From: Heterotrichella gracilis
Lineage: Eukaryota; Sar; Xanthophyceae; Tribonematales; Xanthonemataceae
Reading direction: 5' to 3'
NCBI GenBank assembly: GCA_032358255.1
Contig: JAULBX010017192.1
Coordinates: 1-64,000, forward strand
Length of the DNA stretch: 64,000 bases
Shown: positions 40,518 to 51,782 of the stretch, in pieces
Layout: every line of letters starts with the position of its first letter
Position numbering within the stretch: the stretch's first letter is position 1
Program-made: the position numbers and the translations under genes
Notes under the pieces: model-generated
The model's database searches: none
What the model saw: only the letters and a program-made list of their open reading frames with translations
What the model was told of the DNA's origin: nothing

Positions 40518-43500
40518 TCACAAGCTGTGCCTCATAGCATCTGCAGTCCCTAGGCTGAGGCAGTACAGGTGGTCGTCGCGACACCCCACCACCACCCGCC
40601 CACCACCCACCACCCGGGGTGAGGAAAATACACAACCTGTGACGGGAGGGCGGATCAGTGACGGGAGGGTGGCTAAAGTGGGCGGAGCACCTGCCTATAC
40701 ATACCAACTGCACCGAAATCTGTGTGTATGCTTCACCGCCCAGCAAACCCCTCAACATGATCCCAGTGCAGCCCAATCAGGCAAGCAATACTGCTGCAGC
40801 GGGGTCTCTCCCCCCACTGCATTGCTTGCAACCCACCTGGCAGCTGCACACTCTCCAGCACCTCCCCGCCTCGCACCACACACACTGCGCCGCCGTTGCC
40901 GCACACAACCACTGTCCCGTCAGCTCCGTCACTCGCGGTGCCTCTGCAATGTAGTGGCACAGCACCTGTGGACACCCCCTGCGGACACACCGCCGCCTCC
41001 CATGCCACCTCCCCTGTGCCCTCCCTCAATACATACAGCGCCCCCCCTTGGCTGCCCACCAGCACCACCACCCCCTGGTCCATGCGGCACACAGTGAGGG
41101 GCCCAAATGCTGGGGAAGGCAGCTGGGTGGTCCACACCACCTCCCCTCCTGGCCCCAGCGCCTGCACCCCCCCTGTGGCAGTGGCACAAATGACGGTTCC
41201 GCAGGTTGGCAGGACCACTGGTGTGCTGAACAGGGGCCCAGGGGCGCTGTGCACCCACAGGCGGGTGAGATGAGGTGTGGCGGGGTTGTCCATGAGCATT
41301 GCTAGGCAGGTGATGGAGCCATCCAGCAGTGGGAGGTACACGGTGTTGCCAGCGCCAAACACCGGGCTAGCTGATGCCGCTGCACCCTCCCAGGTGTGGT
41401 GCAGGCGTTTGACACCTGGCAGCAGCCACAGTGAGATGGCATCAATTTTAGTGTGGGCAGTAGACAACATCATGGCCATGCGCAACACATGATGTGATTG
41501 CTTGGTGAAGAACCAGAGTGGGTGAAGTGGCTGCCAGAGTAGTAGTGCCTATCATGCGTAGACAAGTATATGGAGTTGAAGGTTGTCGCACGGCACACAC
41601 ACCCATCCCTCGCACATACCTTGCTCGTCACACGCCACCATGCAGCGGCCATGTGACGCCACCCAGAACAGCCCTAGCCAGGGGTCAACCACTGGGCAGC
41701 ACCGCACCGCACCGCCCGCGTCACACCGCGCCACCTGGCGGCCTGTGGCTGCATCCAGTATGTGCAGCGCGTCGTCCGCCCCCGCCACTGCCAGGTGGCC
41801 CAAGCTGGGTGCCATGGCCAGGCCAGCATCTGTGCGGGTAGGCAGAATAGTGGTCCATAATGGGATGCCTGGAGGAGGGGAGGATAGGGGTTACAGTACT
41901 TGCATCGTGGGAGACCTGTATGTGCAATATTGCAAATGCACTGGTCCATTCAGGATGAATGTGGGGGCCGAAGTGATGGCATGTGCTGTGTTGTACTTGC
42001 AGATGCTTGCTTGTGATTTGTGTGCCATAGCTCAAGCCATACCAGCCAGTAACAGCAGGCCACAGCCATGGCCATGCTAGCACAGCACAGCTTCATCCCC
42101 ACCTGTCACCCCATCCACACACACCACATCGCCGCCATGGGACGCGGCAAACACCCACCACCCAGCCACTGCAGCCTGCAGATCGTCACTGCAAGTGGCT
42201 GCGCTTGGCGGGGGTGCTGCCCTCCCCTCCATTTGCACCACCACCACGGGGGATGCATCCACACACTCCCGCAGCCGCACCCGCCACGCACATGTCAGCT
42301 GTGGGGGGGATGAGGGCTGGGCTGCGTCCACCTGGCACCAACAGGCAGGGAGGTATTATTTATATTTATTAAAAACAAATTTATAAATTTGGCACTGCAT
42401 CAGATATTTTGTAAATCATGTTGATCACTGTGCAATCTGACAGTCTGACACTGGGCAGGATGCATTTTTGTCGCATAATGTGCCGGCATTGCATGCAGAC
42501 CATAGTCCCCACCTGGCAGCGCTGCATGAGCTCCCGTCGCGCATCAACAGCACTGCCAAACTCCCCCTGCACCGCACCACCCCCTGCCCCTGCCGCCCGA
42601 CGCACCCTCCCGCACCGCTCCTGGATGAACATAGCACAGCCAGCGGGGATGAAACCAGGGAAATTGCGTGGAGTGGAATCAGGAGAAGCATCCCTGGGGG
42701 TTGTATCGACATTCGCAATGCCTTGCTGCAGAGCACCCTGCTGCGTCCCAGTAGGTGGCGGGGGCGTGTGTGTGGCCTGGACAGGAACCAACAGGCGCCG
42801 CCGTTTGGGAGCTGCTGCAGCCATGCCATCCCCATCCCTTCTTGCATCAATTCCACTCTCCCCCACTTGTGCCTCCTTGCCAGCTTGCTCCTGTTCCTGC
42901 CGCATGTGTGCCGTGAGGGCACGCACACATGGCGCCCCAGCCACCACCGCTGGCGCCACCCCCAGCCGCCCTGCTGTCTCCGCCACATGCAATGAGGTGG
43001 CACCAAGGGAGAAGATGTCGGTGGTGGGCTCAAGCTTGGCAACCCCCAGGACTGATGCCAGCACCGCCGCCACATGCGGCTCGGAGATTGTCTGCTGTTG
43101 CGCCAATGGTGCTGGCGAACTGGATGCATTTGGTTGAGGAGGGTCAGCTGCATTGCTTGCACCAGGTGATCCATGTTCATGAATTCCTGACAGTTGAGGA
43201 TGGGCTTCGGTGACAGGTGGCATGTGCTTGCCTGCCTGATGTGGCTGGGTTGGGCTGCCACCTGGCCGCAGCGCCCCGCCGTACTCTTGCACTGCAGGTG
43301 GTGGGGGGAGGCGGGAGCGGGCCAGCTTGCCTGCATCTGATCGGGGGAGGTTGTGCACCAGCATGATGACACCTGGCACTGCAGCAGCAGGCAGCATGGT
43401 CCTGCACCACCCACGCAGCATGCGCCCCACCGCCTCCTCCCCGTCACCCTGGGAACCTCCTTCCCCATGGCGGTGCACCTCGCTGGGGGGTGTGGCGAGC

Positions 43501-46500
43501 TGCACGTATGCGGCCAGCAGGGTGTTGCCACCTGGCAGTGGCCATGCCCTGGCTGCTGCTGCCTCCACTGCCTGGTGGCCTGCCAGCACCCGCTCCACCT
43601 CAAGCAGGTCAACTCGAATGCCTGCAGGGACCAAAGAGGAAGAGATTTTGGGGAGTGAGGAGGTGATCACTAAATAAAGCCATTCAATGCAGCAGCAGCA
43701 TGCAGTGTATGATGCTGCGCAATGCGTATGATGAATGGCACAGTACTTGATTTCATCAACCCTCTTGCTAGTTGCTTGCTGCCGTGGCTGATGAATGGCA
43801 CGGTGGTGTGCACAGCGGTACCCTTCTGCAAGGCAAGTGGTGGTGTGCCCAGCTATGCCAGTTCAGAACTCCCCCATGGCCCTGATGTACACACATGCAT
43901 GCATATAGTTTTGCAACACCGGGGCATCAATGCTGTACAATCGATTGACTGAATTTGTTCTCCCTGTCCTGCTTGCTGCCTGTCTCACCATTTACTTTTG
44001 CCTGCAAATCCTTCCTGCCCACAATGTGCAGGGCCCCTTGCCTGTCCACCCACCCCAGGTCACCGGTGAGGAAGCAGCGCATGGGCAGGCTAGGGGCGCT
44101 TGCGGTGGCATGCAGTGGTTGCTGCCCCGCATGGGTAGGCAACTGTGAAAGGACACACGAGCACATATGTCGGTGGCAAATCTCGGTGTGAACCACAGGT
44201 GCAGTGAGGGGTAGATCTTGCAAGTCTCGTTGAAGATGTGCCCATGTAGTCCACATCCAAGATGATCAGGAACAGCACAGGCAGCTGATGTGCACCTACA
44301 GCCCCAGAGGTGATGCACCAAGCACACGTTGGGTCACGGCATCGCACCTACAGCTTACGGACACTCCCCATGCAACCCCACCTCTTTGAAGCGCTGCTCT
44401 GTTGCCTGTGGGTTGTTGAGGTACCCCACCGCCAGCCCCGCACCCCCCACCATAACTTCACCCACAGCTTGCGGGGGCACGGGCGCGCCGCTGTCATCCA
44501 CCACCACGACTCTGAAACCTGGTAGCGGTGTGCCCACAGGGATCGTGACGGGGTAATCAGGGGGAAGACCGACAATCGGGTCACAGGGGAAGTCCTGCAG
44601 ATGACATCACGCTCCAGTCACGCACAACAATGCACTGCCCGGCACAGGGGACAACAGCATGGCATACATATGCTATAAAATATTAGCCAGCTATGTCTGG
44701 TTTTCTTGCCGGAATGCATGTAATTGATTGATGTATGTAAACGGAGCTCGCATGTGTGGCATTGCCAATTGGTGACCAGTATAGAAGCGGTTTCCGCCTG
44801 CAGCACCTTCAAGCCCATGGTGGACAGGCATGCATGTGGGACCCCACCTGCTCCCCCCAGGTGGTGACATCCGCTGCCGTGACGTCTGCCGCCGCCTCTG
44901 TGCACCCCCAGACGTTAAGCATGCGGGCGGTGGGGGGCAGGGCGGCACGCAGGTGGGAGAGCAGGTGGGGGGGGAGGGGCTCACCACTGCAGACCACCAG
45001 GCGCAGGGATGGGCCTGGGGTGGATGGGGGTGGTGGGCAATGAATGACACTGAGAACAATTGTTTCTGTGTGAGGCAGGCCAGGCAGACCCACACATTGA
45101 ACGCTCTGCTAGAGCACACTTATGTGGGTGTGCAAGCAGGGGCATGTGACGCCTGCGTACTGTGCTAAACCAGTAAGGGGATATACGCGCAAGGACGTGG
45201 GAGGCATACCAAGCAATCAAGCCATGATTATGCAACCGGGGGGGTTCTTCCCTATTGCATTTTACCCACCCAGTGAGTGCGGGGTTGAGTGCTCCCCCTC
45301 CTGGTGGTTAAGCAGCGCGGTGTAGAGTAGGGGCACGCCCACCAGGTGGGTGATGGAGTGGGTGGACAGGGCGCGCAGCAGCAGGGAGGGGCTGGAAACA
45401 ACCTGCAGGAGGGGAGACGTGCCAAAGTAGGGTGGACCAGCGGAGTTGCAACCAACCACTATCACACCACCTCAGCTCACTTAATCTATTGTGCATCAGG
45501 CAACGAGGGACAGTGCCAGTTTTACATGAATCTTCTCCTTGCACCCAACTTAAGCAAGCTTGTATGCAGCTCCACACCAGCAATCCCCCCACCACCGCCT
45601 GCCCTCATCCCCTCCCACCCACCTGCCTGCTCATCACCACCAGCTGCACACCCGCCAGTAGAGGGCAAAACATTGCCGCCAAGGAGTCCACAAATGTGGG
45701 TGCGGTGGTGAGGGCGGCAACATCATGAGGGAGGAAGGGGAGGGAATCGGACTGCCAGGTGCAGCGGTTCATAATCCCTGAAGGAGGGTGGAGGAGTGCA
45801 TTTCAATGATTCGTCCTGCTTTTCAGCATTGGCCCTTCCGTCTCCGTCACGTCCCTCTGGACAGGCGCTGGGCACATGGGTGTGGCTGCGGCCAGCCCCT
45901 TCCCATCCCCCTTGGGTGTGAGCGCGTAGTACCCATTTGAGACACACAGGCACTGCAACATTTTTTACACGAGAAACATGCAGGACATAGCAGGGGTCTT
46001 AGCAAGTGCGTGCATGACCTTCCTTCCTTCTAGAAGGAGCAGGGAGACCACAATCTACCTACCACCCACTCTCCACACACACATATCCAGCAAGTCCAAT
46101 GGCACCAGTCAGGGGCGAGGCCAGCTGATATATTGAGGGCTCCCCGTACGAACTGGAGACTACCTTGCTCTGTCCCGCACACCCCCAGTGGCTGGCCTGT
46201 CGACCCCGAAGTGAACATGACATAGCAGTAGGGGGGGGAGGGGGAGGAGGGCAGGGGGAGGGGCACATGGGGCCGCAAGGAGGGGACCGGGGTGATTCGG
46301 AGGGCAGGAGCGGCTTCCAGGGGGCAGGGAAGGTCCATGCCTGCATGGTTAATGGCAGTGAACTGCTGGTTTGTGGCAAAATGACACCTGGTCTGATCAA
46401 GCGGACAAATGTCATCACTGTCACAGTTACTGAAACCGTTAACGGCGTTTACAAAAATCTATCATAGTTTAGGAAGTATGCGGGAACGGTATACGGTGCT

Positions 46501-47520
46501 ATGTACATGTTGTCGCTGTCTGGTATTGTATTACAAGCCAATTGCACATGCATGACATGTGTCATGATCATGTTTACCATGGTTGACAAATGAGGGTCAT
46601 GCAGCGCCGTGGAATAACACGTGGGCAGATCGTGCTTGCCATGGATGATGATTAAGGGTGATACAGTGCCATGTGCAAACCTTCGATGTTCACCATGTGT
46701 TGCCTGGGAGTGCACAGCACCTTGAGAGTGCGGCCAGCGGGCCGCACTAAGATCTCCACATGCACCCCTGGGTCCTGTGCCGCCGTGGTGTGGCTTACCT
46801 GCATACTCCAGGGGGTTACGGCACAGCAGAAGCAGGGGCCGGGCTTCCATCACCACCTGGCGAAGGCGGGCAGGGGGCCAGGCAGGGTCCAGGGGAAGGA
46901 AGGCGCACCTGCAGGAACAAGGCGAGGAACTGGGGGCATGCCACCGTTCACCCAATACGCGCTTTAGGTGTAACTACAGGCAAAATCTTCATTTGATCTA
47001 CCCCAGCCAATAAGTAGCCATGTCGGAGACCTCCTGGCAAACCTGCCAGCATTCAATCGCATGTTACCATACGACATGGACAGCAACGGCACACCGTCAA
47101 CCCCCATACTTTCCGTCCAGATGTTGACCCTGCCTCCATCTTTCCCCACCTGCACCTCAGCACCGCCAGCACCCCCGCCACATACACACTGCCGCGCTCA
47201 AGTAGGAGCCCCACCAGGGGGGTAGCAACGCCTGGGGTGGGAGGAGACCAGCCGCTGTGGTTGGAGCCTTGTAGCACAGCTGATGAGGACAGAGGCTGCG
47301 TAGGGAGCGCTGGTGTGGGTGGCAGGTGCGGTTGGATGGCGGCAACACCTGCGCCCACCAGTGCCAACAACTGTGGAGCGGTCATTGGGCGAGTTGTGAG
47401 CACCTTCTGCCCACCACTGCCGTCCACATCCACCTCCACCAGTGCCACCCTGCCCGCCCCCTCACCCCCCACCCCTGGCCCCAGCAGCGCCGCCTCCACT
47501 GCAGCGTACAGGGAAGCCAT
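40518..47520 (-). CDS. AASDH/ACSF4-like protein: adenylation, carrier and PQQ-propeller domains
   Basis: Resembles animal AASDH (beta-alanine-activating enzyme), an NRPS-like protein whose substrate in algae is unknown. Thirteen exons: 47150-47520, 46799-46908, 46164-46340, 45623-45777, 45270-45402, 44848-45014, 44382-44594, 43989-44142, 42513-43621, 42103-42331, 41620-41868, 40837-41415, 40518-40636; 1254 residues. The AMP-forming domain shows CAFLPLDPAWP, the P-loop YVMFTSGSTGQPLG, LNVWGCTEAAADV, FLTGDLGWVD, GRKDLQAKVNGIRVDLLEVE and the C-terminal lysine in SDAGKLARS (Lys592). A phosphopantetheine carrier domain follows, with IFSLGATSLHV (Ser703). The final 390 residues are a PQQ-like propeller with repeats such as DGSITCLAM and SSPRVVGGGRVVVGCRDDHLYCLSL. 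The donor at 44381 (GTGGGG) was preferred over a nearby GTAAGC because only it keeps phase. No condensation, reductase or thioesterase domain is present. The start ATG at 47520 is the first in frame. Confidence 0.9.
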
Positions 47521-48351
47521 GGCCAGTGGACAACCCTACCCTAGGGGCGCGGGTGAAATCAGAGCTACTGCCCAGTAAGCTGTTCCGCTGGCTCCAATAG
47601 TTCCCTGTTGCTGGTGGAGGTGACCTGCTGCACAGCAATGCATGCATATAGGCGCAGCCAGCAGAGGCCAGGGTAGTGGTGTGTAGTCATGCAGGCGTCG
47701 ACTGAGCACTAGCTGGTGCACCGGGCAGCCAGCTACCTGGCCAGTAGCCTGCCGGGTAGCCTGCCAGGTACGAGGGTGGACAGTCTATCGCCCATCTTGT
47801 TTACTTGCTCGGGATAGCGCAATTGCTGAAACTGCAGCAACAACAGCTCGCAGGCAGGTTTGTAGACAAACCCGAAAAGGTCGCACACTGACGCCAGCAA
47901 CCCAGCTTTTTGCATGCCAGAAGCGTCAATAAGCACAGAGGGCACGGGAGTGAATTAGAATGCATGCATCATGCATTTGCATGCATTTAGTACTACCGGT
48001 GCTTGTTACCACTAAAGTCTGCTGCATCCACAAGAGTTGGAATAAGATCGCAGCCTCCAAAGATCTTTTGGTGCAACGTGTAGTTTTGGTAGCAACCCAC
48101 CACCGTCGTATCTTTTGTTACTTGTTACATGCTACCCTTGGCACCGGCACCACACCTGTGAGTACACCAAACCACTTGATTGAAGTTGAACAAGCATTTT
48201 ACACCCGATACCGTCACTGGCTAGCTGTACACCGCGGATCACGGGCAGCGCTTGATATGCGGGGGGGCGATTACAGGGCCGCTGCCTTTTCAAACCTCCT
48301 TGGATAACCGGTTGCTTGGGACTTACTGCGCTGGAGGCAGTCAGCATAGAT
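47521..48351. other. Head-to-head region, AASDH-like / methyltransferase
   Basis: This lies between two divergent genes. Open frames at 47733-47945 (-) and 47960-48307 (+) have natural-looking composition but no domain and no phase-compatible splice link that I could justify. TGCATGCA runs occur near 47637 and 47960. Confidence 0.45.
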
Positions 48352-50403
48352 ATGGAGGTGGGTGGGTCCGCTGGCATGCAATTGAACGCACTGGCTTTCT
48401 TGCGAATGCGTGCATGGGTACCCATTCCTCCTGGAGTTGGCTGCAGTGTGTACTGTCGCCCACTAAACCAATCCTTGCCTTGCTTGATGGTTGATAAGCC
48501 TCACTACTACACTCTCTTGCGCACTTGACTGCACTGCATGCCGGCACCCGCCACACCTCCACCCCCGCCCCCCTTGCCCAGGACAGCCAGGTTTCCTCCC
48601 ACGGCCCACGCTACTCCTACACCACCCCTGGTTTCCCCGCCTTCTACGACCTGTTTGTGGGGGAGTGCAGAGCCAGGGGGGTGATACCGCCAGGGGATGA
48701 CGTGGTGACCTACCACAGGCTGCTCAAGCGGGCGGCGGAGGGCAAGCAGGGCCACGCGGATGGTGGCTGCCACTTGTGTGTGCTTGACCTGGCCACCGGG
48801 ACTGGCAGGGTGGTGGTTGACCTGGTGCAGCGGATTGCCGAGGATGCTGGTGAGGCTGTGGGAGGCTTTGACAAGGGTGTGGTCATCATTTGTGCAGAGC
48901 AGGCAATGCAAGGCAGTGGGGAAACCCGAGGCAGTATGCAGCATGAGGCCAATCCCGCTTGATGCCAAAAAAGCAACAATATACATGCACCCATGACTAT
49001 TTATCGCACATGGTGAGCGACTATTTAGTGCTTGAAACTCTCAAGTTCTGTCTCTTCAATACCCTGCAGACCTGTCCTCGTGCACCTTCCAGCTGGTTGG
49101 CGTGGATCACTCCCAAGAGATGCTGGAAGCGGCCCAGGCTAAGGCGCACGCAAGGGTGGAGGAGCTTGGGGTGGGTGACAGGGTGGAGGTGACGTGGCTG
49201 TGCTGGCCAATGGGGGATGGCCAGCTGGCAGAGCAGGTCATGGAGGCCGCTCAGGCGGCGCCAAGTGGCAGGGCGGGGGCGCAGTTTGACCTGGTGGTGG
49301 TTTCAGCTGGCTCGCTGCACCACCTGTTGACAGCTTGCGAGCAGCGGGAGCTGTTTGAGAGCATAGGCTTCCTGCTGGGGGTGGGGGGTGGCGCCATGGC
49401 GGTTGTGGACACGCTGGGAGGGGACACGTTTGAGGAGCAGGAGGGGGTGGAAGGGGCGGTGCTGGAGGTACGAGAATGGGTGCGGGGCATACAGGCCCTG
49501 GCCTGATTTTGATACATAGTCTGTGTATACAACAGGCTGTGAACTGTGATAACTACATGGGGCAGCCACATCATGTGGTGCTGCAGATGCTTTCACAGCC
49601 GTTGTATCTGCATATAGCACCACTTAATGTGGCTGCCCCATGTGGTTATCACAATTTACAGACTGCTTGCAAGTTCTGTGGCCCACTGTATGGGCATCCA
49701 CCCCACACATGTACCAGGCGCTGGCCTACCGCTGCTTCACCCCTGCGCAATATTCCCTGTACCCCCCCCTCCTGCAGGCGGGCCCCTACCGGCGGACCCT
49801 CACCCGCCGCACCCTGTCCCCCGCACCCGATGACCCGCTGCGCACCATCGTCAGCGAGGCATTCACACTGGCCAGGCGTGCAGAGGATGGGGAGGAGGAG
49901 TGGTGTGTTGGGGAGGAGTGGTCCCTGCGCCAGGTGGTGCCTGGCGATGTGATAGGCGCGGCGCATGTGGCAGGGCTGACGGTGGTTGGCACGTACAGGG
50001 GGTGGGGGGAGGCGGAGCAGGATGAGGGGCTGGCGATGGCAGGTGGGGGTATGGTGGTTGTACAGGAGACACAGGGTTTGGCAGTGCGCAGTGCGCAGTG
50101 CGGCCGTGCATATGTGCCTATGCATCCTCACGACTGGTCGCACCATGATGATGTGGATCCTTGCGGCAGGGCATTGTGGGCAACGTGGTCATGAACACAG
50201 CGACTATATATTATATCGCTCAATGAGGCGCACACTGTGGTTTTGGTCAGCTTTCCTATGATGCATCGTGGCCCATAATTCTGAGCAATGCAGAGCATGC
50301 ACGTGTCACGGCTTTAAACCCCCTTACTCCCCAACCCCACCCCGTAGGCATCGATGCCCTGGACGCCTCCACCAGCATATACCTCATGCAGAGGCTGTGG
50401 TGA
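48352..50403 (+). CDS. Class I SAM-dependent methyltransferase, unknown substrate
   Basis: Exons 48582-48849, 49070-49467, 49718-50042 and 50348-50403 are well supported; a 6-base first exon at 48352-48357 (ATG GAG, donor GTGGGT) is proposed because it supplies an in-phase start. The product is about 350 residues. It opens with a region rich in aromatic residues (YSYTTPGFPAFYDLF), then motif I VLDLATGTGRVVVDL, motif II LVGVDHSQEMLEAAQAKA, FDLVVVSAGSLHHLLTA, and GGAMAVVDTLGGDTF. The last exon, GIDALDASTSIYLMQRLW, was preferred to read-through to a stop at 50194 because it gives a usual final strand. The substrate is not predictable. It converges with the FET-type gene. Confidence is high for the fold and low for the start. 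Confidence 0.8.
49545..49653 (+). repeat. Long near-perfect hairpin in methyltransferase intron
   Basis: The arm 49546-49571 pairs with 49627-49652 over 26 positions with a single G-U as RNA. An outer T-A pair adds one more. The stem continues inside: 49575-49582 with 49616-49623, and 49583-49588 with 49606-49611. About 109 of the intron's 250 bases form one hairpin. It could be a small-RNA precursor or a MITE. Confidence 0.75.
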
Positions 50404-51782
50404 TCTGGACCATTTTGGGTCTGAGGCGCGCCTTGAAGGAGCATGACACATGGTGCCAATTCACTCATGCTGACAGCGATGTGACTGGCTGGGTTGGAAA
50501 TCTAATTGATAGGCCCAAGGATCAAGCAGACCATCATCCCAGTGGGCCGCGCGTTATGACATGAGGGCCACTGATCAGCAGCATCCGGTGGGCCCCATAT
50601 AGCGCTCAAATAAGGCGTCTCTAGCTTCGCTGCCGCAGCTTATGCACAGGGGCGCAGCGCAGCTTAGCTGCGTCTTGATGCACCTTAGCTGCATGCATCT
50701 TGACGCGCATATGCTATCTACTGGATATTGATCAGCGGATTTGAATCAATCAAACAAGGTGCAGTTGCGCAGCCTGCCCTGAGTGCTGTCGCATCTGCTC
50801 TGACAGGGTACCCGGTACACTCAGATTCTGATAATCTGATCCCTGGTCCCCATCGTTGAACCCACAAGTTTCTGCCAGGCACTGCAACAATGATTGCATG
50901 CATGGTACACCTGGACTAGTTTCCACGGTGCACAGCCTGAGGCCCTGCCATGACGGGCCATGACTGCCTGCAGGCCTGCCAGCGTGCTACTTGGTTCAAC
51001 CCGTGCTTAGGAGTTCGCATAGTATTATAGCAGTGCTCAGACTCTGAGCCTCATGAAGTAACTTTGGTTGAAGTTGAGCAGACTTTTACTGTAACAAAGG
51101 ACAGGCTGTAACATTGCAACGCAGTCAGTGGCCGCTCATCACAGGTAAACTGTGTGACCCGGCAGTATACTTCCGGAAATGCACTCCCAGTCTCTTGTCA
51201 AATTGAATGACTGTCAATGTCACCTGGTTGATCCGACAATTGTAACACCGTGTTACAAGCAGTCTGACAAATTAAATGCTTGCACCAGTATCCTATAGTA
51301 GTACGCAATAACAAGCAGTGACACTGACGCCTGGCACGGGCGTTCATCTGTGTTATTACTGTAGCGCCATGGGTCGACAGCTAATCGCTTAGTAAGTACT
51401 GTAAAAGTGCTGACAGTGAGTACTGACAGTCTGCAATCTGGTACCACCGCCGCACTGGTTGCTGCCAGTATCCAGATACGGAGACCCCATGCAGCAATTG
51501 AGCGCCACCATAGCTTGAATCCTGGCCACACACGCCGGACCTGGTCCAGCGAGGCACAGCTGCGCCTTAAGACTACCTCGATGCAATACGCCCATCTCCT
51601 CATAGCCCATACAAGGTTGCCCTCCATACCCCCTCAACGCAATGCTGCTGCATGACCAGCTGCTGCATTTGCGCGCAAGACCAAGGGCAACGCCACTCAA
51701 CTGCTGCCCATCCCAGCCACCTCACTTGTCGAGGCGCCTGCAGTAGGGTTCCATACATGCCCCACTGTGGCTATCTGCCGTC
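50404..51782. other. Convergent intergenic region
   Basis: About 1.4 kb between two 3' ends, AT-richer around 50690-51420. Near 50617-50705 the phrase CTTAGCTGC..CTTGA recurs as a loose direct repeat. No coding frame is supported. Confidence 0.6.

Noticed and set aside
44348-44584. Alternative donor GTAAGC at the end of the AASDH-like exon near 44363
   Set aside because: It leaves phase 2, while the next exon needs phase 0; the GTGGGG donor at 44381 fits.
47733-47945. Minus-strand frame with natural-looking protein composition upstream of the AASDH-like gene
   Set aside because: It lacks an ATG at its start and has no phase-compatible link to the first AASDH-like exon.
47960-48307. 115-codon plus-strand frame upstream of the methyltransferase
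   Set aside because: No domain, and no donor gives the phase 0 needed by the next exon.
50043-50194. Read-through of methyltransferase exon 3 to the stop at 50194
   Set aside because: The tail would be Gly/His-rich and unlike the fold; splicing to 50348 gives a typical end.
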